This document shows positions 16,263 to 24,456 of a stretch of DNA of 64,000 bases, piece by piece (position 1 is the stretch's first letter; each line of letters opens with the position of its first letter). Below the pieces are notes generated by a model that did not search any database, had not been told where the DNA came from, and was given only the letters and a program-made list of their open reading frames with translations. Source of the stretch: Lutispora sp003527145 (GTDB taxonomy: Bacteria; Bacillota; Clostridia; Lutisporales; Lutisporaceae). Location: NCBI GenBank assembly GCA_029983695.1, contig JASBZB010000006.1, positions 68,897-132,896 on the forward strand, given 5' to 3'. Position numbers and translations under genes: made by a program.

Positions 16263-16820
16263 ATGAGAACATTTATAGGCATAGATTTTGATGTAAAGGT
16301 GAAAAATGGGATTAAAGCCGTTCAGTCTATAGTCAGGGAGAACTCCCAAAGGGGGAGGTTTAAGTATATAGGCAATTTTCACCTCACATTGAAGTTTTTG
16401 GGTGAAATATCTGAAGAACAAATTCCCTTCATAAATGAAGTGCTGGAGGCTTCTTCCAAAGAAGTGGGGAGCTTCGGCTTAAACATTGAGGATATAGGCT
16501 TTTTCGGAGGCGGAGGCAATATCAGGACTCTTTGGCTGGGCCTTGGCGGCGCTTTGGCTTCACTTGACCTTCTATATAAGAAAATTGAGGAAGGTTTGGA
16601 AGGCAGCGGCTTTGATAAGGAGAAAAGGCCATACACGCCCCACATAACCATTGCCCAAGATCTGATCCTTAAAACCGGCTTTGCGGAGCTAAGGGAATCT
16701 ATAAATTTGAAGGATATACCCGTTATATATGCAGAGAAAGTTTCATTGATAAAAAGTGAAGAAATCCAGGGAAAAAGAATATATACTCCCATATCAACCT
16801 TTCAATTGAGGGGCAAATAG
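16263..16820 (+). CDS. thpR: RNA 2',3'-cyclic phosphodiesterase (2'-5' RNA ligase family)
   Basis: A 185-residue 2H phosphoesterase. Both H-x-T catalytic motifs are present: FHLTLKFLGEI near residue 41 and PHITIAQDLI near residue 125. The N-terminus MRTFIGIDFD and length are typical of ThpR/LigT. The enzyme opens 2',3'-cyclic phosphates on RNA ends. A related member ligates tRNA halves in vitro, but the physiological role is unclear. It lies between a small membrane protein gene and a radical SAM gene on the same strand. Confidence 0.93.
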   Translation: MRTFIGIDFDVKVKNGIKAVQSIVRENSQRGRFKYIGNFHLTLKFLGEISEEQIPFINEVLEASSKEVGSFGLNIEDIGFFGGGGNIRTLWLGLGGALASLDLLYKKIEEGLEGSGFDKEKRPYTPHITIAQDLILKTGFAELRESINLKDIPVIYAEKVSLIKSEEIQGKRIYTPISTFQLRGK

Positions 16821-16872
16821 GGGATTGGACTAAAGAATAATAAGCAAATAGATGATTAAGTGGTGAAATAGA

Positions 16873-18750
16873 TTGGGAAATATTGATACATCAGCATTCC
16901 TCCCCACATCTGAAGGGGATATGAAGGAACGCGGTATAGAACAGCTTGACTTCATTTATATATGCGGCGATGCCTATGTGGACCATCCCAGCTTTGGGCA
17001 TGCAATAATAACGAGATTATTGGACAGCCTGGGATTTAAGGTTGGCATAATACCGCAGCCTGATTGGAGAGAGAAGGAAAGCTTCATGATATTGGGAAAG
17101 CCTAAATACGCTTTCTTAGTCTCCTCAGGAAACATAGATTCTATGGTCAACCATTATACTTCTTTAAAGAGAAGGAGAAGAACAGATCATTACTCGCCCG
17201 GCGGAAAGGCAGGAGCCAGACCTGACAGGGCGTTGATAGTATATTGCAACAAGCTGAGGGAGGCTTACAAGGATGTCCCCATAATAATAGGGGGAGTGGA
17301 AGCAAGCCTGAGGAGATTTGCTCATTACGACTACTGGGATGATAAAGTTAGGCGATCAATTCTTTTTGATTCCAAAGCAGATCTGCTGATATACGGCATG
17401 GGAGAAAAGCCCATACAAGAGATTGCCGAAGCTTTATCCGGAGGTATAGATATAAAGTATATCAATTATATCAATGGCACTGCGTATATCACCAATTCGA
17501 TGGAAGGACTGAGGGATGCTGTCTTTATCAATAGCTATGAAGAGGTTGCATCCGATAAGAAGAAATATGCCAAGGCTTTTTTGATCCAATCCGGGGAGCA
17601 GGATTATGAGACGGGAAAAATAGTCATACAGCCCCATGGAGACAGATATCTGGTGCAGAATCCTCCGGCAAAGCCTTTGGACCAATATGAGCTGGACAGC
17701 GTATATGCTTTGCCCTATGCTAGAAACTATCATCCTGTGTATGAAGGCAAAGGGGGAATACCGGCTCTGGAGGAGATAAAATTCAGCATAACCTCTCATA
17801 GAGGATGCTATGGAGGCTGTTCCTTCTGCGCTCTCAATTTTCATCAGGGCAGGGTAATACAAAAGAGAAGCCATGAATCCATCCTGGAGGAAGCAAAGCT
17901 TATGACGGAAGCTCCGGATTTTAAAGGATATATACATGATGTGGGAGGCCCCACGGCAAATTTCCGGCAGCCAGCCTGCAAAAAGCAGGAGAAGGAAGGC
18001 GTATGCAAGGAAAGACAGTGCATGTTCCCTGCTCCCTGCAAGAATCTGATAGTGGATCATAAGGATTACCTGAAGCTTTTGAGAGAGATCAGGGCTCTGC
18101 CTGATGTAAAGAAGGTATTTATACGCTCCGGAATAAGATATGATTATGTGCTCCAGGATAAGAGCGATGAATTTCTGAAGGAGCTGTGCAAACATCATGT
18201 GAGCGGCCAGCTGAAGGTGGCCCCTGAGCATATATCGGAAAAAGTATTAAAACTTATGGGAAAACCCGGCCAAAAAGTATATGATAGATTTAAGGATAAA
18301 TATTTTGAAACAAATAGAAAGCTTGGACTGGATCAATATCTGGTTCCTTATCTGATGTCGGGGCATCCGGGCTCAGACTTGAAAGCTGCGGTAGAACTGG
18401 CAGAATACGTAAGGGATATGGGCTATAATCCGGAGCAGATACAGGACTTTTATCCAACGCCGGGCAGCTTATCCACGGCTATGTACTATACGGGGCTTGA
18501 TCCGAGGACCATGGAGAAAGTATATGTTCCGAAGAGCCCGGCTGAGAAGGCCATGCAGAAAGCCTTGATACAATATAGAAATCCTAAGAATTATGATCTG
18601 GTTTTTAAAGCTCTTAATCTGGCGAAAAGGGCCGATTTGATCGGTTACGGCAGCCAATGCCTTATAAGGCCAAAGCCTAAAGAGGCTTTTCATAAAGCTG
18701 TGAGAGGCAATAAAATAACTAAAAGAAAAACTAAAAATAATTCTAAATAA
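16873..18750 (+). CDS. YgiQ-family radical SAM protein
   Basis: A 625-residue radical SAM enzyme of the YgiQ type. The N-terminal domain starts FLPTSEGDMKERGIEQLDFI. The [4Fe-4S] motif is HRGCYGGCSFCALNFHQGR (CxxxCxxC) near residue 315, with an extra cysteine group (CKKQEKEGVCKERQCMFPAPC) near 370-390. The C-terminal DUF3362-like part contains DFYPTPGSLSTAMYYTG. The substrate is not known to me. Start is TTG with a GTGGTGA site. It ends 16 bases before hutH, so the two may be co-transcribed. Confidence 0.88.
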   Translation: MGNIDTSAFLPTSEGDMKERGIEQLDFIYICGDAYVDHPSFGHAIITRLLDSLGFKVGIIPQPDWREKESFMILGKPKYAFLVSSGNIDSMVNHYTSLKRRRRTDHYSPGGKAGARPDRALIVYCNKLREAYKDVPIIIGGVEASLRRFAHYDYWDDKVRRSILFDSKADLLIYGMGEKPIQEIAEALSGGIDIKYINYINGTAYITNSMEGLRDAVFINSYEEVASDKKKYAKAFLIQSGEQDYETGKIVIQPHGDRYLVQNPPAKPLDQYELDSVYALPYARNYHPVYEGKGGIPALEEIKFSITSHRGCYGGCSFCALNFHQGRVIQKRSHESILEEAKLMTEAPDFKGYIHDVGGPTANFRQPACKKQEKEGVCKERQCMFPAPCKNLIVDHKDYLKLLREIRALPDVKKVFIRSGIRYDYVLQDKSDEFLKELCKHHVSGQLKVAPEHISEKVLKLMGKPGQKVYDRFKDKYFETNRKLGLDQYLVPYLMSGHPGSDLKAAVELAEYVRDMGYNPEQIQDFYPTPGSLSTAMYYTGLDPRTMEKVYVPKSPAEKAMQKALIQYRNPKNYDLVFKALNLAKRADLIGYGSQCLIRPKPKEAFHKAVRGNKITKRKTKNNSK

Positions 18751-18766
18751 AAGGAGAAGTGATCTG

Positions 18767-20293
18767 ATGGGACATTTGCGCATAGACGGAGAGCACCTGA
18801 CCATAAAGGATGTGGTGGATGTTGCAAGAAGTGGTCTTCTTGTAGAACTATCTCAGGAGGCAGTATCCAAGATTAAAAAATCCAGGGAGTATGTAGACGG
18901 CCTGGTGGAGAAAGAAGCAGTGGTTTATGGAATCACAACAGGCTTCGGAAAATTCAGCGATACCTATATATCCAAGGAGGATACGAAAGCTCTTCAAAGG
19001 AATTTGATAGTAAGCCATGCCTGCTCTATGGGAAATCCTCTTCCCGAGGAAACCGTAAGGGGAGTTATGCTGCTGCGCGCCAATGCATTGGCAAAGGGAT
19101 TTTCGGGAATAAGGCTGGAAACAGTGAACACATTGCTGGAGATGCTGAATAAAGGTGTCCACCCCATAATACCTGAGAAGGGTTCTTTGGGAGCCAGCGG
19201 AGATCTTGCGCCTCTTGCCAATATGGTCCTTGTCATGCTTGGCGAAGGGGAAGCTATATATAAGGGAGAGAGAATGTCCGGCAGAGAAGCCATGTTAAAA
19301 GCAGATATAAACACGGTGGAGCTCACCTCAAAGGAAGGCCTGGCATTGATAAACGGAACACCGGTAATGGCTGCCATAGGGGCATTGACTGTATACGATT
19401 CATTGAATATAATAAAGACTGCAGATATAATAGCATCTATGACTCTGGAAGCGCTGAAAGGAATAACAGATGCCTTTGACGAAAGGGTGCACAAGGCCAG
19501 GGGACAAAGAGGGCAGATGATAACAGCCCAGAATGTATTGAAGATCATAGAAGGAAGCAATCTCACTTCACATCAGGGGGAGCTGCGGGTTCAAGATGCT
19601 TATACGCTGAGATGCATCCCTCAGATACATGGCGCAAGCAGAGATGCAATATATTACGCTAAAGATATTATAGCAATAGAGCTGAATGCGGCGACAGACA
19701 ATCCGCTCATATTCTCTGAAGACGACATGGTTATTTCCGGGGGTAATTTCCACGGACAACCTTTGGCTCTTGCAATGGACTTTTTGGGTATAGCAGTGTC
19801 GGAACTGGCCAATGTATCCGAGAGAAGGATAGAGCGTCTTGTCAACCCTCAGCTCAATGATCTACCGGCATTTTTGACTAAAAGAGGGGGCTTGAATTCG
19901 GGCTTTATGATAACCCAATATTCAGCCGCTTCAATGGTATCGGAAAACAAGGTGCTGGCTCATCCTGCCAGCGTGGATTCCATACCTTCCTCCGCCAATC
20001 AGGAGGATCATGTGAGCATGGGCACCACAGCGGCCAGAAAGGCAAGGCTCATTCTGGACAATGTGGAAAAGGTGCTGGCTATAGAGGCTTTTGCCGCATC
20101 ACAGGCTATCAGCTTCAGAGAAGGGGCAGTTCTCGGGAAGGGAACAAGAAAGGCCTACGAAGAGATCAGAAAGCATGTCCCACCGGTAGAAAATGATAGA
20201 ATAATGTATGTGGATATGGATAAATTAGATAAGATGGTGAAATCGGGAGTTTTTGTCAAGGCAGTTGAGGAAGCTCTGGGAGAATTGGCATAA
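18767..20293 (+). CDS. hutH: Histidine ammonia-lyase
   Basis: A 508-residue aromatic amino acid lyase converting L-histidine to urocanate and ammonia. The self-forming MIO cofactor triad Ala143-Ser144-Gly145 is in LGASGDLAPLANM. Other family blocks are VYGITTGFGKF (catalytic Tyr), ALINGTPVM, RVQDAYTLRCIPQIHG and QEDHVSMG. Length is normal for HutH. The His lid motif (SSANQEDHVSM) favours histidine over phenylalanine or tyrosine. No hutU, hutI or hutG genes are seen here. ATG 18767 follows AAGGAGAAGTG. Confidence 0.95.
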   Translation: MGHLRIDGEHLTIKDVVDVARSGLLVELSQEAVSKIKKSREYVDGLVEKEAVVYGITTGFGKFSDTYISKEDTKALQRNLIVSHACSMGNPLPEETVRGVMLLRANALAKGFSGIRLETVNTLLEMLNKGVHPIIPEKGSLGASGDLAPLANMVLVMLGEGEAIYKGERMSGREAMLKADINTVELTSKEGLALINGTPVMAAIGALTVYDSLNIIKTADIIASMTLEALKGITDAFDERVHKARGQRGQMITAQNVLKIIEGSNLTSHQGELRVQDAYTLRCIPQIHGASRDAIYYAKDIIAIELNAATDNPLIFSEDDMVISGGNFHGQPLALAMDFLGIAVSELANVSERRIERLVNPQLNDLPAFLTKRGGLNSGFMITQYSAASMVSENKVLAHPASVDSIPSSANQEDHVSMGTTAARKARLILDNVEKVLAIEAFAASQAISFREGAVLGKGTRKAYEEIRKHVPPVENDRIMYVDMDKLDKMVKSGVFVKAVEEALGELA

Positions 20294-20324
20294 TTGAAAT
20301 AATGAGCATAGATAGGATGGTTTG

Positions 20325-20570
20325 ATGATTACAAAAGAGGATATAGACAGGATAAATTTTCTTGCAAAGAAATCAAAGGATGCCGGACTGACCGAGGAAG
20401 AGAAGGCCGAGCAGCAAAGGCTGAGAAGAAAATATATAGACTGGGTAAAGTCCCAGGTCAAGGCTCAACTGGATACCATAGAAATTACGGACTCGCAGCC
20501 GGATTGCGGCTGCGAAGGACATGAGCACAAGCATAAACATGGTCATGGATGCAATTGCCATAAAAATTAA
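20325..20570 (+). CDS. DUF896 (YnzC-type) protein with His/Cys-rich tail
   Basis: An 81-residue protein. Residues 1-55 are a DUF896 domain (ITKEDIDRINFLAKKSKDAG, LTEEEKAEQQRLRRKYIDWV), a short helical hairpin found in Bacillota such as B. subtilis YnzC. An unusual tail follows with CGCEGHEHKHKHGHGCNCHK: four cysteines and seven histidines, a likely metal-binding cluster. ATG 20325 is preferred over the TTG just before it. The gene lies between hutH and cheW on one strand. The role of DUF896 proteins is unclear; the tail suggests Ni, Zn or Co binding. Confidence 0.82.
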   Translation: MITKEDIDRINFLAKKSKDAGLTEEEKAEQQRLRRKYIDWVKSQVKAQLDTIEITDSQPDCGCEGHEHKHKHGHGCNCHKN

Positions 20571-20597
20571 AATAAGATAGTATTGGAGGAGAGATTA

Positions 20598-21047
20598 TTG
20601 GCTGAGATTCAATTTGTAGTATTTAAACTGGGCAAAGAAGAGTATGGCGTAGACATTATGCAGGTTAAAGAAATCGTAACCTATAAGGATCCTGTAAAGG
20701 TACCTAACACTCCTAACTTCATTGAAGGAATAATAAATCTGAGAAGTGAAATCATACCCATAGTCAATTTGAAAAAAAGATTCAATATCCCAGGGGAAGC
20801 CTTGAATGAAGATACCAGGATAATTGTCATGAACATTGAGTCCAAGCAGGTAGGGTTTATTGTGGATGACGCATCCGAAGTGACTACAATAAATGAAGAA
20901 AACATAGAAACGGCTCCTGATATTATTGCCGGTATAGAAAGGAAATACATAACAGGAATAGGAAAGATAAAGGACAGGATTCTCATTCTTCTTGATTTAG
21001 ACAAGCTGTTCAGTGCTAAAGAAAAGGAATCCCTGGAAGCAGTATAG
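20598..21047 (+). CDS. cheW: Chemotaxis-type coupling protein CheW
   Basis: A 149-residue single-domain CheW that normally links methyl-accepting receptors to the kinase CheA. Conserved blocks are QFVVFKLGKEEYGVDIMQVK, PNTPNFIEGIINLRSEIIPI (with the NLR motif) and ITGIGKIKDRILILLDLDKL. TTG 20598 is chosen because TTGGAGGAGA precedes it at correct spacing. No CheA, receptor or flagellar genes are in the window, so it is an orphan copy. A strong terminator follows at once. Confidence 0.95.
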   Translation: MAEIQFVVFKLGKEEYGVDIMQVKEIVTYKDPVKVPNTPNFIEGIINLRSEIIPIVNLKKRFNIPGEALNEDTRIIVMNIESKQVGFIVDDASEVTTINEENIETAPDIIAGIERKYITGIGKIKDRILILLDLDKLFSAKEKESLEAV

Positions 21048-21063
21048 ATTATACAAGATGTGC

Positions 21064-21098
21064 AAAGTAATGCGGCTTTTGCCGCATTACTTTATTTG
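21064..21098 (+). terminator. Terminator of cheW
   Basis: AAAGTAATGCGGC-TTTT-GCCGCATTACTTT: a 13-bp perfect stem followed by ATTTGAT. Confidence 0.9.
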
Positions 21099-21224
21099 AT
21101 AGCGATAGAAAAAGTAATATATCCGATTATGTAGACAAAAAGTTATGAAAATAGGCCAAGAAGCGGCAAAATTCATAGATGCGGCATAGTATAATTATCT
21201 CATCAAATCTAAAGAGGTGGGATG

Positions 21225-21686
21225 ATGAGAAGAAGCATACTATATTCGGCGGTCTCAATATCATTGATATTGATATTGTTTATCAGCTTTGCCGCATCCG
21301 GTGATTCTACAGATTTTGAATCTCTATGCGAAGAGCTGCTTATGAGAAGGTCTCAAGCCTGGAATAAAATTCTGGAAGAGGATTATGATTATGATGCTTT
21401 TCATTGCGATATGAATTCCGTTGCTTCAGGAAAGCTGCTGGAAGAAGACCTGGAGACTTTTGCTTACCTCAAGGAATATCCTACTGATATGGAGCCGGTG
21501 ATCTCCCTTGACTTTCAGAATGCGAAGATAGAAAAATATGGAAGCAATGTCCTCCTTGAAGGAGAGATAATATGGGATCTGGAAGGGCAGGAAGGAATTG
21601 AGGTCATAGAAGGATGCTACAGGGTCGAGATGCAAAAACAAAATGGCAGCTGGTATCTTTCATATTTTCAATCTATTGAATACTGA
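21225..21686 (+). CDS. Secreted protein of unknown function
   Basis: A 153-residue protein with an N-terminal signal peptide (RRS, then hydrophobic residues to about 25, cut near SFAAS-G). The mature part is acidic. The layout, a helical start (LCEELLMRRSQAWNKILEED) and a strand-rich end (GCYRVEMQKQNGSWYLSYFQ), resembles NTF2-like lipoproteins, but I cannot name a family. ATG 21225 is slightly better placed than ATG 21222 relative to GAGGTGG. It has its own terminator. Confidence 0.6.
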   Translation: MRRSILYSAVSISLILILFISFAASGDSTDFESLCEELLMRRSQAWNKILEEDYDYDAFHCDMNSVASGKLLEEDLETFAYLKEYPTDMEPVISLDFQNAKIEKYGSNVLLEGEIIWDLEGQEGIEVIEGCYRVEMQKQNGSWYLSYFQSIEY

Positions 21687-21699
21687 ATGAAGTCTCGTT

Positions 21700-21727
21700 C
21701 AAAAAGCGGCGTGGGGCCGCTTTTTTA
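21700..21727 (+). terminator. Terminator of the secreted-protein gene
   Basis: AAAGCGGC-GTGG-GGCCGCTTT hairpin followed by TTTAGTT. Confidence 0.85.
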
Positions 21728-21789
21728 GTTCTTAAGACTCATATGGTGAGCATTAATTCCTGTTAAAGCGACATATAGCAACAATGCAC

Positions 21790-21818
21790 TTACAAGTTAG
21801 GAGAAATAATAGTATAAT
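21790..21818 (+). promoter_or_regulatory. Sigma-A promoter of the DegS/DegU-like operon
   Basis: TTACAA, 17-base spacer, perfect TATAAT, about 50 bases before the kinase gene. Confidence 0.65.
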
Positions 21819-21869
21819 ATACAATGATATGATAGATTTTGTCATCTGAGGAAAGTCTCAGAAAAGGGG

Positions 21870-23033
21870 ATGTTAATTATTGATAAGCTGACTAAAATTA
21901 TACAAAATACTCTCGAGGCAATAGAAAAAAGCCAGAATCAGATATATGAGATAGCCGAAGAGTCAAGAAATCAATATAAGATGATCGAAAATGAGCTTAA
22001 CCAGGTAAAAATAAAGACTGAAGAAATAATATTACAGGTAGATAAGCTGACTAAACTGGAAAAGGATATCAGATACAGGCTCATGATTGTTAATAAAAAC
22101 TTCAAAGATTTTGATGAAGAAGATATAAAGGAAGTCTATGAAAAGGCAAAGGATCTGCAGCTCCAGCTGATGGTGAAAAAAAATGATGAGCAAATCCTGG
22201 TAAACCGCCGGACAGAACTGGAATTAAGGCTCAGGTCAGCAAGAGAAACTCTGAAGAAGGCAGAAAAGCTGATATCTCAAATCGGGGTCGTATTAGGATA
22301 TTTAAGCGGAGACTTAAAAAATATTCATGTACAGCTTGAAGATTTCAAGGAAAAGCAATATCTTGGAATAAAGGTAATTCAGGCCCAGGAAGAGGAAAGA
22401 TACAGATTGTCCAGAGAGATACATGACGGTCCTGCGCAGATACTTGCCAATTTGGTTCTAAAATCTGAATTGTGTGAGAAGCTTATAGATATTGACAGAA
22501 ATAAAGCCAAGGAAGAATTGCGTGGACTTAGGACGGTTATGCGCTCCAGCCTTAAAGATGTGAGAAAGATAATCTATGATTTAAGACCCATGTCTTTGGA
22601 TGACCTTGGTTTGATACCTACCGTAGAGAGGCTTGTGACTCAGCATAATGAGGAATCTGAAATATTTGCTGAATTCAAGTTTTTCGGAGACCGGGTAAAG
22701 CTGCTTCCTGTGATTGAGCTTGCAGCTTTCAGGATTGTTCAGGAAGCATTGAACAATATTAAAAAACATTCAAAAGCCACAAGGGCATCGGTTAAGATCG
22801 AGCTGACAAAGAAGAACATAAATATTGTGATCAGTGACAATGGAGTAGGTTTTAGCAGAGATTCTATAAAGAGGGCCGACGAGAATAGCGGGTATGGTTT
22901 GATGAGCATGGAGGAGCGGGTTTTGCTTCTCAATGGCAAATTTGAGCTTAATGCTTCACCGGGGAACGGCACAAAAATATTAATTACTATACCTATTGAT
23001 GTTTATGGGGAGGTACAATATGAAAAAGATTAG
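21870..23033 (+). CDS. DegS-like sensor histidine kinase (cytoplasmic)
   Basis: A soluble kinase of about 387 residues. The first 170 residues are a long coiled-coil sensor (IYEIAEESRNQYKMIENELN onwards), as in B. subtilis DegS, with no membrane segment. The HisKA_3 domain carries the phospho-accepting His185 in LSREIHDGPAQILANL. The ATPase domain has VQEALNNIKKHSKA (N box), SDNGVGF and SGYGLMSMEERV. The annotated ATG touches the GGGG of its ribosome site; an in-frame ATT at 21879 sits at proper spacing and may be the real, rare start. It overlaps the regulator gene by 14 bases, so the two form a pair. Confidence 0.9.
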   Translation: MLIIDKLTKIIQNTLEAIEKSQNQIYEIAEESRNQYKMIENELNQVKIKTEEIILQVDKLTKLEKDIRYRLMIVNKNFKDFDEEDIKEVYEKAKDLQLQLMVKKNDEQILVNRRTELELRLRSARETLKKAEKLISQIGVVLGYLSGDLKNIHVQLEDFKEKQYLGIKVIQAQEEERYRLSREIHDGPAQILANLVLKSELCEKLIDIDRNKAKEELRGLRTVMRSSLKDVRKIIYDLRPMSLDDLGLIPTVERLVTQHNEESEIFAEFKFFGDRVKLLPVIELAAFRIVQEALNNIKKHSKATRASVKIELTKKNINIVISDNGVGFSRDSIKRADENSGYGLMSMEERVLLLNGKFELNASPGNGTKILITIPIDVYGEVQYEKD

Positions 23034-23663
23034 AATACTGATAGCTGATGATCATTCTCTGGTTAGAGAAGGTCTGAAACAAATTCTGGAGCTGGAGGAG
23101 GACTTTGAGGTCATAGGACAAGCTTCAAACGGTCTGGAGACTCTGGAAAGGATTAAGGAGCTTAATCCTGATGTTCTGCTCCTCGATATCAATATGCCTG
23201 TAATGGGAGGAATACCTACATTAAAAAAATTAAAGAGGAAAATATTGATATCAAAACCGTTGTGTTAACCATACATGAAGGAAGAGAATATCTGCTGGAA
23301 ACTTTAGAATTGGGTGCATTGGGATATGTGCTTAAAGACTCGGATTCCGTATCCCTGACAAAAGCTATCAAAGATGCTTATGCAGGAGAATCATACATAC
23401 AGCCCAAGCTTGCTGCAGAACTGGTCCGTGAATTCAACAGCACAAAAACCTACAGAAGCAGCACCGAAAATGAACTAACGCGAAGGGAATATGAGGTCTT
23501 ATCCCTTATAGCCGATGGTATGAACAACAAGGATATAGCAGACAAGCTGTTTATCAGCGAAAAAACCGTAAAAAACCATGTATCAAGCATATTTAGAAAA
23601 ATAAATGTTAATGACAGGACTAAAGCTGCCATATACGCATATAAAAACAATATAAAGTGGTAA
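23020..23663 (+). pseudogene. DegU-like response regulator, frame interrupted at an A7 run
   Basis: The first part (ATG 23020) is a receiver domain with ADDHSLVREGLKQIL and phospho-acceptor Asp in DVLLLDINMPVMGG. The frame then breaks at TTAAAAAAATTAAAG (A7 at 23223-23229). Adding one A gives LKKIKEENIDIKTVVLTIHE, the expected family sequence, and the second part continues with GALGYVLKDSD and a LuxR-type HTH (LTRREYEVLSLIADGMNNKD, ISEKTVKNHVSSIFRKINV). All key residues are kept. It may be a sequencing error, a phase-variable run, polymerase slippage or a young pseudogene. Without correction the product stops after 83 residues. Confidence 0.85.
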
Positions 23664-23712
23664 AAGGCAGGCCCTGTAATAATATTGTAATAATTGACTT
23701 ATGAAAAAGATA

Positions 23713-23741
23713 TTGCTAAGGAATAAATTTCATGTTATAGT
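23713..23741 (+). promoter_or_regulatory. Sigma-A-type promoter of a small-ORF transcript
   Basis: TTGCTA, 17-base spacer and TATAGT, about 50 bases before a 23-codon ORF. Confidence 0.5.
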
Positions 23742-23792
23742 ATAAACATGTTAAATATAATTTTAATGGATTATTTGAAAGGAGGCAAAAAC

Positions 23793-23864
23793 ATGATTAG
23801 AACAGAACGATTTTTAACAAATGCGGAATACAACTTCATATTTTTGCCTGCGAAGAAATTATAA
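23793..23864 (+). CDS. Putative 23-residue leader peptide
   Basis: ATG preceded by GAAAGGAGG at ideal spacing. The peptide begins MIRTERFLTNAEYNF and is rich in Phe (three) plus one Tyr. Its last codons (GCCTGCGA at 23846-23853) are an exact complement of TCGCAGGC at 23904-23911, which is also the 5' arm of a hairpin. This mutually exclusive pairing is the layout of a translation-sensing attenuator. No homology is known to me. Confidence 0.45.
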   Translation: MIRTERFLTNAEYNFIFLPAKKL

Positions 23865-23900
23865 CCGCTATAGATGTCTTTATAGTATTATTATGGATTT

Positions 23901-23928
23901 AAGTCGCAGGCTGTATGGTCTGTGACTT
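23901..23928 (+). promoter_or_regulatory. Hairpin competing with the leader-peptide coding RNA
   Basis: AAGTCGCAG pairs with CTGTGACTT (one G-U) around a 10-base loop. Its 5' arm can instead pair over 8 bases with the end of the upstream ORF. It is followed by TAATTATTT, too weak for a sure terminator. Confidence 0.5.
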
Positions 23929-23981
23929 TAATTATTTATCCGGCGGTTTGATTGCTGCTTATTATTGTATTGATTGCATTT

Positions 23982-24010
23982 AAGGTCATGGAACTCCATG
24001 ATCTTTTTTT
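23982..24010 (+). terminator. Probable terminator between the leader peptide and the downstream small ORFs
   Basis: AGGTCATGGA-ACT-CCATGATCT (a G-U pair included) followed by T7. It lies before two small coupled ORFs, so read-through here would control them. Confidence 0.75.
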
Positions 24011-24036
24011 GTGCTCAAAAAATGAGAGGGGATGAC

Positions 24037-24132
24037 ATGGATGATTATTATCACATGCAATGGGAGAAGAAGCAAATTTTAAAATCAAAAAAATTTATGG
24101 AAAATTGTTTATTAAGAAAAGGGGTTTTATGA
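24037..24132 (+). CDS. Putative 31-residue basic peptide, coupled to the next ORF
   Basis: ATG preceded by GAGAGGGGATGAC. The peptide starts MDDYYHMQWEKKQILKSKKF and ends RKGVL; it is basic and soluble. Its stop codon TGA (24130-24132) overlaps the start ATG(s) of the next ORF, so translation is probably coupled. No family is recognised. Support is the ribosome site, the overlap and the shared transcript. Confidence 0.4.
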   Translation: MDDYYHMQWEKKQILKSKKFMENCLLRKGVL

Positions 24133-24323
24133 TGAGTTTAATCAATGAGTTATATATAAGCCATTCTCAGTTTAAAGACGAAAAGGCAATAAAGGATTCG
24201 CCGCTTTCAATAGAGAAGGATAATTGGATGGCAATATATGAGAGTATTGAGAAGATCCTTGATGGGAAACCTTCAAGCAATATGGATTTAGACATACATC
24301 TTATGATGAACAGGCTTATATGA
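24132..24323 (+). CDS. Small 63-residue soluble protein, unknown function
   Basis: Starts at ATG 24132 (or in-frame ATG 24129) after AAAAGGGG. It is helical and acidic, beginning MSLINELYISHSQFKDEKAI and ending SSNMDLDIHLMMNRLI. I recognise no domain. A textbook terminator starts four bases after its stop, which supports it as the last gene of a short transcript beginning at 23713. Confidence 0.55.
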   Translation: MSLINELYISHSQFKDEKAIKDSPLSIEKDNWMAIYESIEKILDGKPSSNMDLDIHLMMNRLI

Positions 24324-24326
24324 TCA

Positions 24327-24366
24327 CAAAATACAGCGGTAGCGACGACTACCGCTGTATTTTATT
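24327..24366 (+). terminator. Terminator of the small-ORF transcript
   Basis: AAAATACAGCGGTAG-CGACGA-CTACCGCTGTATTTT: a perfect 15-bp stem that continues into a T-rich tail (ATTTAAATTT). Confidence 0.92.
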
Positions 24367-24456
24367 TAAATTTAGATAATAATACATATGGCACTATGTT
24401 ATTTATTTTCATTATGGTAAACTAAAATTAGAATTTGCAAAATGGGGGTGCGTTAC

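Noticed and set aside
17434..18231. 265-codon minus-strand ORF inside the YgiQ-type gene
   Set aside because: Entirely antisense to a well-supported radical SAM gene, no ribosome site and no domain; a codon-usage shadow.
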